A DNA stretch of 64,000 bases from an uncultured Granulosicoccus sp. (GCA_947495035.1 CANLXI010000024.1:1-64000), one strand, 5' to 3'; positions 52,179 to 61,097 are shown, numbered from the stretch's first letter. Made by a program: numbers and translations. Notes: generated by a model from the letters alone, not told the origin.

Positions 52179-52683
52179 CTTGGCGTCCTTCGCGAATGGT
52201 ACGAATATCCTTGAACAGCTCGGAGACGGCCTGCAGCAGCATCATGACGATGCCGACGATCATGATCGACTTGATAGGCCACATGTAGGGTCGCCAGGCC
52301 GAATAGCTGCGTTCCGCGTATTCGAAGGCATACAGCGTGCTGTTGAAGCCTCCTATCAGAAGAACCACCAGGTAGTAGATGAGAAAGAGCACGGTAAAGC
52401 TGTCTACCCAGGCCTTGCCCCTCGGAGACCAGGTGCCATAGATGAGGTCCATGCGCACATTGGAGCCGAGCTGCAGGGAGTAGGGGCCACCCAGCATGTA
52501 ATAGGCAACCATGACGAACTGCGCCATCTCCAGCGTCCAGAGCGATGGGCGGGCAAACGTCTTGGTGAACGAGGAATACAGCAGTACCCCGATCATCACG
52601 AAAATGAGATACATCGCAAAACGGCCGATCCGGTAATTGAACCCGTCAATGATCCGGATGTAATTGTTCATGAATGCGGTCAT
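52168..52683 (-). CDS. TRAP transporter small permease (DctQ-type)
   Basis: 171 residues from ATG 52683, four bases after a strong GGAGG; ATG 52671 is also possible. Four membrane helices: FAMYLIFVMIGVLLYSSFTK, MAQFVMVAYYMLGG, FTVLFLIYYLVVLLIG and KSIMIVGIVMMLLQ. SLQLGSNVRMDLIYGTWSPR is a typical DctQ loop. It pairs with DctM and is separated from the binding-protein gene by a clear intrinsic terminator. Confidence 0.9.
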   Translation of the reverse strand: MTAFMNNYIRIIDGFNYRIGRFAMYLIFVMIGVLLYSSFTKTFARPSLWTLEMAQFVMVAYYMLGGPYSLQLGSNVRMDLIYGTWSPRGKAWVDSFTVLFLIYYLVVLLIGGFNSTLYAFEYAERSYSAWRPYMWPIKSIMIVGIVMMLLQAVSELFKDIRTIREGRQDVV

Positions 52684-52751
52684 GGCCCTCCCTCTTGCTG
52701 CGTTGCCGATGCACCCGAGTACCGTCATGCGAAAGGCGTAGCGGTACGAGC

Positions 52752-52785
52752 AAAAAAAACGGCGGAGTCTGCAAACTCCGCCGTT
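52752..52785 (-). terminator. Intrinsic terminator between the TRAP binding protein and permease genes
   Basis: On the minus strand an 11-bp perfect stem, AACGGCGGAGT with ACTCCGCCGTT, encloses a 6-base loop and is followed by a run of eight T. It starts 22 bases after the binding-protein stop and ends before dctQ. This is the strongest terminator in the window. Partial read-through would give more binding protein than permease. Confidence 0.85.
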
Positions 52786-52806
52786 CCCGTGTCTGACCCT
52801 CAGCTC

Positions 52807-53868
52807 TTAGGCGGGGCAGGTATAAGGCTGTCCGGCCTTGCCAACGGCGTCGTTGTAGTCGCGGAAGATCTTGACCACTCGTTGTGCCCGTTCTCCAGAT
52901 TCGGCAATCTCGTCCCAGAAGTCCTGAGCCGCCGCTTCAACCTGCTGCCACTCGGCAACCGGGATGGAGGTCAGTTCCAGCTTGTCGCCGGTGGCACGCA
53001 GTTTGGCTTCTCCACCCCAGTACCACTGATTGCGGTAGTGATGACCGGCCTGGATGGCGCTCATGACAATCGCCTGCAAGCGTGGGCTCAGTTCGGACCA
53101 GCGTTCCTCATTGACGAAGAACGAGCCGATCCACGCACCCGAGATGTTGTTGGTGGTGATGTAGTTGGTGACGTCGGCCCAGCCTACCGTGTAGTCCTCG
53201 GTGATTCCAGACCAGGCCATGCCGTCCAGCTCTCCGGTCTGCACGGCCACTTCGGCATCCTCGTAGGGAATGGATACCGGCACGACGCCAAAGCGGGACA
53301 GGAATCGTCCCGCCGTCGGGAAGGTGTACAGTCGCAGGCCATCCAGATCTTCCAGGCTGCGGATGGGATCGCGGGTATTGAAGTTGCACGGATCCTGTCC
53401 GGCGGCCGACAGCCACTTCACTCCGTCGACTTCATTGTAGGCCTCTTCCCAGATTTCCTTCAGGCCATACTGGTAGAAAAGGGTGGGGACGTCCAGCGCA
53501 TGGCGGGTTGCCATGGGGAAATAGCCGCCAAACACCGAGATGTCGACGGGGGCAGACATGGAGTCATCGTCCGAGTGCACTGCGTCGATGGTGCCGCGCT
53601 GCATCGCACGGAACAGCTCGCCGGTCGGTACCAGCTGGTCTGCATAGAACAACTCGATTTCCAGTTCACCCTGAGCGGCCTCGTTGATCATGTCGATGAC
53701 CGGTTTGGTGACGAACTGGCCCAGTGTGGAGCCGGCATAGGTCTGAAAGCGCCAGCGGATGGGCTCGGCAGCAATAACGGCCGGCGCTGATATTCCTGTC
53801 GCCATACCGGTAGCTGCTGCCAGTCCACCCGCGCCTTTCAGAAAATGTCGTCTAGTTTTAGCTGTCAT
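52807..53868 (-). CDS. TRAP transporter solute-binding protein (DctP family, Tat signal)
   Basis: 353 residues from ATG 53868. The N-terminus has a twin-arginine signal (TRRHFLKGAGGLAAATGM), so it is exported folded, as are many TakP/lactate-type binding proteins. The DctP fold is seen in RWRFQTYAGSTLGQFVTKPV, GTIDAVHSDDDSMS, LDGLRLYTFPTAGRFLSRFG and AEVAVQTGELDGMAWSG. The conserved Arg (GLRLYTFPTAGR region) binds the carboxylate of the ligand. An organic acid, perhaps a 2-oxo acid, is the likely substrate; this is inferred from family resemblance. Confidence 0.92.
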   Translation of the reverse strand: MTAKTRRHFLKGAGGLAAATGMATGISAPAVIAAEPIRWRFQTYAGSTLGQFVTKPVIDMINEAAQGELEIELFYADQLVPTGELFRAMQRGTIDAVHSDDDSMSAPVDISVFGGYFPMATRHALDVPTLFYQYGLKEIWEEAYNEVDGVKWLSAAGQDPCNFNTRDPIRSLEDLDGLRLYTFPTAGRFLSRFGVVPVSIPYEDAEVAVQTGELDGMAWSGITEDYTVGWADVTNYITTNNISGAWIGSFFVNEERWSELSPRLQAIVMSAIQAGHHYRNQWYWGGEAKLRATGDKLELTSIPVAEWQQVEAAAQDFWDEIAESGERAQRVVKIFRDYNDAVGKAGQPYTCPA

Positions 53869-53914
53869 GGTTTCATCCCGTTGTATTACCCATTCCTGAG
53901 CACTTGCCAGCATT

Positions 53915-53951
53915 GCGTTATCAACGTACATGAACTTGCCGTGGATAACGC
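53915..53951. promoter_or_regulatory. Inverted repeat upstream of the TRAP operon
   Basis: 8-bp arms GCGTTATC and GATAACGC are separated by 21 bases and lie 47-83 bases before the binding-protein ATG. The spacing of about three helical turns centre to centre suits two bound subunits of a regulator. Confidence 0.35.
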
Positions 53952-54482
53952 TGCCAGCGTTGCTTGCCGGACACATTACTGCCTTGACAATTCCTCAGGT
54001 TCGCACATCCGACCTCGAGGCATTTCGCTATTCGCCTCTGCAGCCATGCAGCAACTATAACCAAAGTCCTGTTTCCGTGTTCGATTGCATGACCGGCACG
54101 ACTGTCAGCCGATGACGAGTCCGTGATCGACCATGCCGTGTTGCCCGCGGCATCATCACGGCACCTTGAGGGGGCAGTCGTGCATCGTTCCGGCACAGCG
54201 TCGTCGGCTAGCCCTGCCGCAATCGGGGATGCGGATCCTGCTGTCAGGCAGCACCGTTGCTCCGAGGGAGCTGTCAAGTGGCGGACTTGCAGTAGGGCTC
54301 TGCCACTCGTTCCTGTTGCAGGCCTCGAATCTGCACTGCCACTGCCGGTTGCGTTCCGGCGTCACCCTTCGGCATTGAACTTCAGCGTCAAGGTAAGGCT
54401 ACGTCTTGCGGCCTTGAGTACCGGCGCCGATTTGTATCTCCCTATCGCGATTCCACGCTCCGGCAGAGTTCGGGGTTGCCGG

Positions 54483-54498
54483 ACAACACGCGTGTTGT
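54483..54498. promoter_or_regulatory. Perfect 16-bp palindrome upstream of the VOC gene
   Basis: ACAACACGCGTGTTGT reads the same on both strands. It lies 113-128 bases before the ATG of the VOC gene and 72 bases, centre to centre, from a second perfect palindrome. Confidence 0.4.
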
Positions 54499-54554
54499 TC
54501 CCACCGAAGAACACCACGGCCAACGGATGATCGGCGCTTCAAGCACGGTCTTTC

Positions 54555-54576
54555 CTCCGTGCGCACGGAGTATACT
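54555..54576 (+). promoter_or_regulatory. Palindrome abutting the -10 box of the VOC gene
   Basis: CTCCGTGCGCACGGAG (54555-54570) is a perfect 16-bp palindrome. It directly touches TATACT (54571-54576), a 5/6 match to -10. A protein bound there would cover the promoter spacer, as MerR-type activators or blocking repressors do. The leader would be about 28 bases. Confidence 0.45.
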
Positions 54577-54610
54577 GTGGCAACATTCAACCGCCCGTCG
54601 GCTTTCAAGC

Positions 54611-55282
54611 ATGGCCATGAGCCCATCTCCGGAATTCAGCTGCCGCCTCGATCATCTGGTGATCTGTGCGCATGAACTGGCGGCAGGTGTCGACTGGTTT
54701 GCCGCACGCAGTGGTCTTCGACTGCCCGCCGGGGGGCGGCATCCGCTGATGGGGACGCACAATCATCTGTCAGCACTGGGCGACACCAGTTTCCTGGAAA
54801 TCATCGCCAACGACCCGGACGCTGACGCACCGGCTGCGGACAGGTCACGCTGGTTCATGCTCGATAATGCAGAGCACCAGGCGCAGTTGGCTGTTGCACC
54901 AAAACTGACCACCTGGGTGGTGGCGACCGATGATCTGGATGCAGCGCTGGACGTCACAAAAGCGGTCGGGATCGATCCGGGCGAGCCCGTCACGCAAACG
55001 CGCGGCGACCTGCAGTGGCGTATTGCACTGCGAGCGGATGGTTCGCTGGCCTGTGATGGCGTCTTTCCCGTACTCATACAGTGGCCCACCGGGGTGAATC
55101 CGGTGGCCCGGATGCAGGATCAGCAGCTGCGACTGGCGTCGCTCCAGCTCTCGCATCCGGATGCCGATCGTGTCAGGGCCGGCATGCAGGCCCTGGGAAT
55201 CGACGGGCTGGCGACTGTCGGTTCGGGACAATCCCGTCTGCATGCAACCCTGACGGTCGGCGACAGCCGATTCATTGTGTAA
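54611..55282 (+). CDS. VOC-superfamily (glyoxalase-like) protein
   Basis: 223 residues from ATG 54611. The start LDHLVICAHELAAGVDWFAA is typical of the Glyoxalase_3 type of vicinal-oxygen-chelate proteins. GGRHPLMGTHNHLSALGDTS and FLEIIANDPDA supply His and Glu in metal-ligand positions. A second betaalphabetabeta unit follows (WVVATDDLDAALDVTKAVGI). Enzymes of this fold act on glyoxal adducts, diols or antibiotics; the substrate here is unknown. The frame is open upstream to 54476 but would pass through the promoter. pgi follows after 50 bases. Confidence 0.78.
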   Translation: MAMSPSPEFSCRLDHLVICAHELAAGVDWFAARSGLRLPAGGRHPLMGTHNHLSALGDTSFLEIIANDPDADAPAADRSRWFMLDNAEHQAQLAVAPKLTTWVVATDDLDAALDVTKAVGIDPGEPVTQTRGDLQWRIALRADGSLACDGVFPVLIQWPTGVNPVARMQDQQLRLASLQLSHPDADRVRAGMQALGIDGLATVGSGQSRLHATLTVGDSRFIV

Positions 55283-55332
55283 GCTCCCACTACTCGACAT
55301 TTCGCAAACCCGACTGAAGGTGGTATGTATCC

Positions 55333-56985
55333 ATGACTGATCCTGTTGATCTTGACGCCTGGAAAGCTCTGTCTGCCCATCATGATGAGGTGAAGGATGT
55401 TTCACTGCGAGAACTGTTTGCCGCGGATGACAGCCGCTTCGACACATTTCAATTGACTGCTGCCGGCCTGTTTCTGGATTTTTCGAAGAACCACATAACG
55501 ACTCGCACACACGAACTGCTGGTATCGCTGGCGGAGGCTTGCGATGTGCCGGCTCGTTTCGAACGCATGTTCACGGGCGATATCGTCAATCCGACCGAAC
55601 ACCGTCCGGCACTGCATACCGCCTTGCGCAACCGCAGCGGCCAGCCAGTCATGGTGGATGGACAGGACGTAATGTCCGACGTCAGGGCAGTCCTCACGCG
55701 ACTGCGCACTTTTTCGGAACGTGTTCGTGACGGTTCATGGACCGGCTTCACCGGCAAGCCGATCACCGACATTGTCAATATCGGTATTGGCGGATCCGAT
55801 CTCGGCCCCTTGATGGCCGTGGAAGCCCTGGCGCCGTTTGCTCACGATCGCCTGAAGCTGCATTTTGTTTCCAATGTGGATGGATCACACATCCACTCGG
55901 CACTGAGCAAGGTCGATCCGGAGACCACGATGTTCATCGTTGCCTCGAAAACGTTCACGACCCAGGAAACGCTGACGAATGCCCATTCGGCCAGAAGCTG
56001 GTTTCTGGACAGTCATGCCAGCCGGGCGGATATCTCCAAGCACTTCGTGGCGTTGTCCACCAACGCGGAAGCCGTCGGCGAGTTCGGTATCGACACGCGC
56101 AACATGTTCGGATTCTGGGACTGGGTGGGTGGGCGCTACTCATTGTGGTCGGCAATCGGTCTGCCGATCATCCTGTCCATCGGTATGGATCGCTTTGAAC
56201 AGTTCCTGCAAGGGGCGCATGACATGGACATGCATGCGCGCACGGCGCCATTGAAAGAAAACATGCCGGTCACTCTGGCGCTGCTGACAGTCTGGTACAA
56301 CAATTTCTGGCAGGCTTACAGCCACCTGATTGCACCCTATGATCAGTATCTGCATCGCTTTCCGGCCTATCTGCAGCAGCTCACGATGGAAAGCAATGGC
56401 AAGTCCGTGCATGTGGATGGCTCGCCCGTGCAAGCTGCCACCGGACCGGTTGTCTGGGGTGAGCCGGGTACCAATGGCCAGCATGCCTATTTCCAGTTGC
56501 TGCACCAGGGGACTCATCTGATCCCGGCGGACTTCATCATGGCGCTGGAGAGTCTCAATCCCATCGGCATCCACCAGGAACTGCTGATGGCCAACTGCTT
56601 TGCCCAGTCAGAAGCGCTGATGATGGGCAAGAACCGTGATGAGCTTGCCAAGGAGATGCGCGCAGCCGGTGCCAGTGATGAGGAGATAGAGCGTCTTTCC
56701 GGACATCGCACCTTTGCCGGCAACCGTCCCAGCAACACCTTGCTGGTTCAGCAGATGACACCCCATGCACTGGGAGCGCTCATAGCCTTGTATGAACACA
56801 AGGTGTTCGTGGAAGCGGCCATCTGGGACATCAACCCCTTCGATCAGTGGGGTGTGGAACTGGGCAAGCAGCTGGCCAAGTCGATTCATGCAGAAATTGC
56901 AGAAGCTGCTACTGTCAAGACGCACGATGCGTCGACCAATGGTCTGATCAATCGCGCCCTGAAATTCAAGAACCTCATTGCCTGA
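55333..56985 (+). CDS. pgi: Glucose-6-phosphate isomerase
   Basis: 550 residues, the usual size. It interconverts glucose 6-phosphate and fructose 6-phosphate. Both signatures are seen: WVGGRYSLWSAIG near 265 and FDQWGVELGKQLA near 510. NIGIGGSDLGPLM binds the sugar phosphate, and the catalytic Glu is in LTMESNGKSV. AGGTGG lies upstream of the ATG. It is followed by parC after 19 bases. It also supplies glucose 6-phosphate, from which the RfbF substrate is made. Confidence 0.97.
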   Translation: MTDPVDLDAWKALSAHHDEVKDVSLRELFAADDSRFDTFQLTAAGLFLDFSKNHITTRTHELLVSLAEACDVPARFERMFTGDIVNPTEHRPALHTALRNRSGQPVMVDGQDVMSDVRAVLTRLRTFSERVRDGSWTGFTGKPITDIVNIGIGGSDLGPLMAVEALAPFAHDRLKLHFVSNVDGSHIHSALSKVDPETTMFIVASKTFTTQETLTNAHSARSWFLDSHASRADISKHFVALSTNAEAVGEFGIDTRNMFGFWDWVGGRYSLWSAIGLPIILSIGMDRFEQFLQGAHDMDMHARTAPLKENMPVTLALLTVWYNNFWQAYSHLIAPYDQYLHRFPAYLQQLTMESNGKSVHVDGSPVQAATGPVVWGEPGTNGQHAYFQLLHQGTHLIPADFIMALESLNPIGIHQELLMANCFAQSEALMMGKNRDELAKEMRAAGASDEEIERLSGHRTFAGNRPSNTLLVQQMTPHALGALIALYEHKVFVEAAIWDINPFDQWGVELGKQLAKSIHAEIAEAATVKTHDASTNGLINRALKFKNLIA

Positions 56986-57004
56986 CCTGATTATTCGCTG
57001 AACC

Positions 57005-59311
57005 ATGGCACAGAAAAAGAAAACCACCAGCAGGAAACGCACTTCGGTCAGCCGCACCGAGCCGGTATCGGCACCACCGGTGCAGGAGATGGTGGAAGAG
57101 CTGGCTCTGAGCAGTTACACCGAGAAGGCCTACCTCGACTACTCGATGTACGTCATCCTGGACAGGGCACTGCCACATATCGGAGACGGTCTGAAGCCGG
57201 TACAGCGCCGTATCGTCTATGCGATGTCAGAGCTCGGGCTCTCGGCGGTATCCAAGCACAAGAAGTCGGCGCGTACCGTCGGCGATGTCCTTGGCAAGTT
57301 TCATCCGCACGGGGACAGCGCCTGTTACGAGGCCATGGTGTTGATGGCGCAACCCTTCACCTATCGATATCCACTGGTGGACGGGCAGGGCAACTGGGGC
57401 TCGCAGGATGACCCCAAGTCCTTTGCCGCCATGCGGTATACCGAATCGCGTCTGGCCAGATTCTCCAAGACTCTGCTGCAGGAGCTGGGGCAGGGCACGG
57501 TGGATTTCATACCCAACTTCGATGGCACGCTGACCGAGCCGGCGCTGCTTCCGTCACGCCTGCCTCATATCCTGCTCAACAGCACCACCGGTATCGCCGT
57601 GGGCATGGCCACCGATATTCCTTCGCACAATCTGCAGGAAATCGGTCGTGCCTGCATTCACCTGCTGGACAAGCCCAGAGCGACGCTGGATGACATGATG
57701 CAGTACGTCAAGGGCCCGGATTATCCAAGCGAGGCCGAGATCATCTCTTCACCGCAGGATATCCGCGCCATGTACGAAAGTGGGCACGGCAGTCTGCGAG
57801 CCAGAGCCATCTATGAGCGGGAAGGCGCCGATATCATCATCACGGCATTGCCGTACCAGGTATCCGGTTCCAAGATCCTTGAACAGATCGCGCAGCACAT
57901 GAACGCCAAGAAGCTGCCGATGGTGGAAGACCTGCGCGATGAGTCCGATCACGAGAATCCGACGCGCCTGGTCATCACCCCGCGCAGCAATCGGGTCGAT
58001 GTCGACAGCCTCATGCAACACCTGTTTGCCACAACCGATCTGGAGCGTACCTACCGGGTCAACATGAACATGATCGGCCTCAATGGTCGGCCGCAGGTCA
58101 AACCCCTGCTGAGCATTCTCGGCGAATGGCTGACCTTCCGGGTCGACACGGTACGCCGACGTCTGCAATGGCGTCTGGACAAGGTCGAGAAACGCTTGCA
58201 CCTGCTCGAAGGTCTGATGATTGCCTACCTCAATATCGACGAGGTCATCGCCATCATCCGCAACAACGATGAGCCGAAACCGGTGTTGATGGAACGGTTC
58301 GGCATCAGTGACGAGCAGGCTGAAGCGATTCTGGAACTCAAGCTGCGCCACCTGGCACAGCTCGAGGAAATGAAGATTCGCGGCGAACAGGACGCGCTGG
58401 AGAAGGAACGCGAGAAACTGCAGGCAACACTCGGTTCCGAGCGCCGCATGAAAACGCTGGTCAAGAAGGAACTGCAGGAGGACATCGATACCTACGGTGA
58501 CGAACGTCGTTCACCATTGGTGCAGCGCGAGGCGGCTCAGGCAATATCGGAAGCCGATCTGATTCCCAGTGAGCCGATCACGGTGGTGCTCTCGGAGCGT
58601 GGCTGGGTGCGTGCCGGCAAGGGCATGGAGCTGGATCCGCTGGCATTGAACTACAAGGCAGGTGACAGCTTCCAGAGTGCCGCTCGCGGACGCAGTAATC
58701 GCAACGCCATGTTCCTCGATTCCACCGGTCGTGTGTATTGCGTACCGGCTCATGGCTTTCCATCGGCCAGAGGTCTGGGTGAGCCGATCAGCGGACGGCT
58801 CAAGCCGCCCGATGGTGCAAGATTCCTGAGCGTGATGATGGGGGAGGATGATGAACGCTATCTGTTCTCCAGTACCGCGGGTTACGGGTTTGTCGCCCGT
58901 CTGGGAGACCTGATCAGTCGCAACAAGTCAGGCAAGAGTGTGCTCAGTCTGCCTGCCGGTGCTCAGGTACTGCCGGCGGCGGCCGTGGGCTCGCTGACGG
59001 ATGATGTGGTCTGTGCCATCAGCAATACGGGCAGTCTGCTGACCTTTCCGGTGGGCGAGCTGCCGGAAATGGCCAAGGGCAAGGGCAACAAGATCTACAA
59101 CATCCCCGGGCCGAAGTTCAAGACGGGCGAAGAATCGATGATCGCCCTGTCGGTGGTATCGCCCTCACAGAAACTGCGCATCACCAGTGGCAAGCGTCAT
59201 ACCACCATCAAGTTCCGCGAACTGGAAGAGTATGCGGGCATGCGAGGTCAACGAGGTCGGAAACTGCCTCGCGGCTTTCAGAAAGTTGACGCAGTGGACG
59301 TGGAGAACTGA
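57005..59311 (+). CDS. parC: DNA topoisomerase IV subunit A
   Basis: 768 residues. It is the DNA-cutting subunit that separates linked daughter chromosomes with ParE. The active-site Tyr lies in FAAMRYTESRLARFSK. The quinolone region reads KFHPHGDSACYEAMVLMAQP, with Ser and Glu in the wild-type, drug-sensitive positions. ILLNSTTGIAVGMATDIPSH is a conserved gate motif. The C-terminal beta-pinwheel (LPEMAKGKGNKIYNIPGPKF) is the ParC, not GyrA, form. The first 20 residues are Lys/Arg rich. parE is not in the window. Confidence 0.96.
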   Translation: MAQKKKTTSRKRTSVSRTEPVSAPPVQEMVEELALSSYTEKAYLDYSMYVILDRALPHIGDGLKPVQRRIVYAMSELGLSAVSKHKKSARTVGDVLGKFHPHGDSACYEAMVLMAQPFTYRYPLVDGQGNWGSQDDPKSFAAMRYTESRLARFSKTLLQELGQGTVDFIPNFDGTLTEPALLPSRLPHILLNSTTGIAVGMATDIPSHNLQEIGRACIHLLDKPRATLDDMMQYVKGPDYPSEAEIISSPQDIRAMYESGHGSLRARAIYEREGADIIITALPYQVSGSKILEQIAQHMNAKKLPMVEDLRDESDHENPTRLVITPRSNRVDVDSLMQHLFATTDLERTYRVNMNMIGLNGRPQVKPLLSILGEWLTFRVDTVRRRLQWRLDKVEKRLHLLEGLMIAYLNIDEVIAIIRNNDEPKPVLMERFGISDEQAEAILELKLRHLAQLEEMKIRGEQDALEKEREKLQATLGSERRMKTLVKKELQEDIDTYGDERRSPLVQREAAQAISEADLIPSEPITVVLSERGWVRAGKGMELDPLALNYKAGDSFQSAARGRSNRNAMFLDSTGRVYCVPAHGFPSARGLGEPISGRLKPPDGARFLSVMMGEDDERYLFSSTAGYGFVARLGDLISRNKSGKSVLSLPAGAQVLPAAAVGSLTDDVVCAISNTGSLLTFPVGELPEMAKGKGNKIYNIPGPKFKTGEESMIALSVVSPSQKLRITSGKRHTTIKFRELEEYAGMRGQRGRKLPRGFQKVDAVDVEN

Positions 59312-59328
59312 GCCCGCCATCATCCGGG

Positions 59329-59354
59329 GTGAGTGTTGCGAGGGCGGCACTCAC
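59329..59354 (+). terminator. Hairpin after parC
   Basis: An 11-bp stem (two G-T pairs), GTGAGTGTTGC with GCGGCACTCAC, closes a GAGG loop 17 bases after the parC stop. A weak T-rich stretch (TTGTAGTTG) follows. Confidence 0.5.
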
Positions 59355-59420
59355 TTGTAGTTGCGTCCGCAGTCCCCAATTTCAGCGAAGATTTCTGGAC
59401 TCTTTCGGAGGAAGACAACC

Positions 59421-60296
59421 GTGACTCGCATTCTGCTGTTCCTGGCGACGAACATGGCCGTCATGGTCGTGTTCTCCATCATCACCTCCTTGTTCGGGCT
59501 GGACAAGGCTATCGGGCAGAGCACGACCTCGCTGGTCATCTATGCGGCCTGTTTCGGCTTCATCGGTTCCTTCATCTCACTGGCCATGAGCAAGTCTGCG
59601 GCCATTCGCTCGATGAATGTGCAGTTGATTGAACAGCCGAGCAATGCCACGGAACGCTGGCTGGTGGAGACCGTGCATGCCCAGGCACGCAAGGCCGGAA
59701 TCGGTGAGCCGGATGTCGGCATCTTCCACCAGGCCTCACCCAATGCCTTTGCCACCGGTTGGAACAAGAATGACGCGCTGGTTGCGGTCAGCACCGGCCT
59801 GTTGCAGAGCATGTCCAAGGAAGAGGTCGAGGCGGTACTGGGTCATGAGGTGGCTCATGTCTACAATGGCGACATGGTCACCATGGGGTTGATACAGGGG
59901 GTTCTGAATACCTTTGTCATCATTTTCTCTCGCATTCTGGGCAGCATGATCGACAATGCACTGCGCGGTAATCGTGGTGGCGACAGCGGTGGTTATGGCA
60001 TGGGCTTCTTTCTGGGCAACATCATCGGCAACGTGGTGTTCGGCTTTCTGGCCAGCATGATTGCCGCCTGGTTCTCGCGTCAGCGCGAATTTCGGGCCGA
60101 CGCCGGTGGCGCCGATCTGGCCGGAAGACAGCACATGATCGGGGCCCTGGAAGCGCTCAAACGGGGCAGTCCTGCAGACTCGGCGCTGCCCGAGAAACTG
60201 CAGGCTTTCGGAATCACCGGTGGGCATCTGGCCAAATATCTGTCCACTCATCCGCCGCTGGAAGAGCGAATCGCGCGCCTGCGTGCCGAAGCCTGA
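59421..60296 (+). CDS. htpX: HtpX-family membrane zinc protease
   Basis: 291 residues from GTG 59421, with GGAGGA eight bases upstream, giving the normal N-terminus MTRILLFLATNMAVMVVFSI. It is an M48 metalloprotease that removes misfolded inner-membrane proteins and overlaps in role with FtsH. The zinc motif is VLGHEVAHVYNGDMVTMGLI (HEVAH), and the third ligand lies in QREFRADAGGADLAG. Two N-terminal and two central membrane helices are present (FLGNIIGNVVFGFLASMIAA). In E. coli htpX is under CpxR and sigma32; no such site was identified here. Confidence 0.94.
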   Translation: MTRILLFLATNMAVMVVFSIITSLFGLDKAIGQSTTSLVIYAACFGFIGSFISLAMSKSAAIRSMNVQLIEQPSNATERWLVETVHAQARKAGIGEPDVGIFHQASPNAFATGWNKNDALVAVSTGLLQSMSKEEVEAVLGHEVAHVYNGDMVTMGLIQGVLNTFVIIFSRILGSMIDNALRGNRGGDSGGYGMGFFLGNIIGNVVFGFLASMIAAWFSRQREFRADAGGADLAGRQHMIGALEALKRGSPADSALPEKLQAFGITGGHLAKYLSTHPPLEERIARLRAEA

Positions 60297-60305
60297 GGCT
60301 TCGGC
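60285..60305 (+). terminator. Hairpin centred on the htpX stop codon
   Basis: The 9-bp arms GCCGAAGCC and GGCTTCGGC are perfect, and the three-base apex is the stop codon TGA itself. No T-run follows. Confidence 0.45.
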
Positions 60306-60437
60306 AGCGGGGCAAGGCAACCCCCTGAAGTCTGGCCGCAACCAATCCTGAGCTGTTTGCTGCTGTGCCGGTCCGCCGTTATCGCCTCAGAAGGGTATCC
60401 GCACGCTGGCGAACGTACGTGACCGCGCCCAGACGGC

Positions 60438-60443
60438 TATAAT
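60438..60443 (+). promoter_or_regulatory. -10 box of efp
   Basis: A consensus TATAAT lies 44 bases before the efp ATG. The region 16-18 bases upstream has no good -35 match. Confidence 0.5.
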
Positions 60444-60487
60444 GCGGCGGATCAATCCTGCAGCGTTTCATACTCTACGAGAACTAC

Positions 60488-61054
60488 ATGGCGAACTACG
60501 GCACCAACGAATTCAAGGGTGGACTCAAAATCATGCTCGACGGCGATCCTCACAGCATCGTCAGCAACGAGTTCGTCAAGCCGGGCAAGGGCCAGGCATT
60601 CACGCGTACCCGGGTGCGCAACCTCAAGACCGGTCGCGTGGTGGAACGCACCTTCAAGTCCGGTGAGACGGTTGAATCTGCCGATGTCATGGATACCACC
60701 ATGCAGTACCTGTATTCCGATGGCGAATACTGGCACTTCATGAACCCGGAAAACTTCGAACAGCTGGCTGCCGACAAGACCGCAGTCGGTGATGCGGCCC
60801 TGTGGCTGATGGACGAAGCCGTGTGTGAAGTCACGCTCTACAATGGTCAACCTCTGGCCGTGACGCCGCCCAATTTCGTCGAAATGGTCATCAAGGAAAC
60901 GGATCCGGGCCTGCGTGGCGACACGGCCACCGGCGGCACCAAGCCTGCTCACATGGAAACCGGTGCGGTCGTCAAGGTGCCGTTGTTCATCGAAGAGGGT
61001 GAAAAGATCAAGATCGACACCCGCAGTGGCGAATACGTCTCCCGCGTCAAGTAG
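60488..61054 (+). CDS. efp: Elongation factor P
   Basis: 188 residues. EF-P rescues ribosomes stalled at polyproline. Lys34 lies in EFVKPGKGQAFTRTRVRN, the loop modified by EpmA in the lysine-type EF-P group. Three beta-barrel domains are seen; the end GTKPAHMETGAVVKVPLFIE and IDTRSGEYVSRVK is conserved. The gene for its modifying enzyme, epmA, follows directly. The Pro-rich repeat protein at the window start is the sort of product that would depend on EF-P if it had consecutive prolines, but its EVP units do not. Confidence 0.97.
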   Translation: MANYGTNEFKGGLKIMLDGDPHSIVSNEFVKPGKGQAFTRTRVRNLKTGRVVERTFKSGETVESADVMDTTMQYLYSDGEYWHFMNPENFEQLAADKTAVGDAALWLMDEAVCEVTLYNGQPLAVTPPNFVEMVIKETDPGLRGDTATGGTKPAHMETGAVVKVPLFIEEGEKIKIDTRSGEYVSRVK

Positions 61055-61097
61055 GGTCTGCAAAGCCTTTTTCCGGTAGTCTGGAGATCTCAAAGCG

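Larger units (their letters stand above)
53869..54610. other. Gene-poor region between the TRAP operon and the VOC gene
   Basis: About 740 bases. One frame of 135 codons (54123-54530 plus) and shorter ones show no known domain, and base use looks non-coding. The region holds one inverted repeat near the TRAP start (53915-53951) and two perfect 16-bp palindromes near the VOC start. A TTGACA at 53983-53988 has no matching -10. It is the longest gene-free stretch in the window. Confidence 0.55.

Noticed and set aside
51970..53790. 606-codon frame opposite the TRAP transporter genes
   Set aside because: Runs across two clear genes and a terminator on the other strand; no known domain.
54123..54530. 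135-codon plus-strand frame in the gap before the VOC gene
   Set aside because: GTG start without a ribosome binding site, no recognisable domain, odd amino-acid mix.
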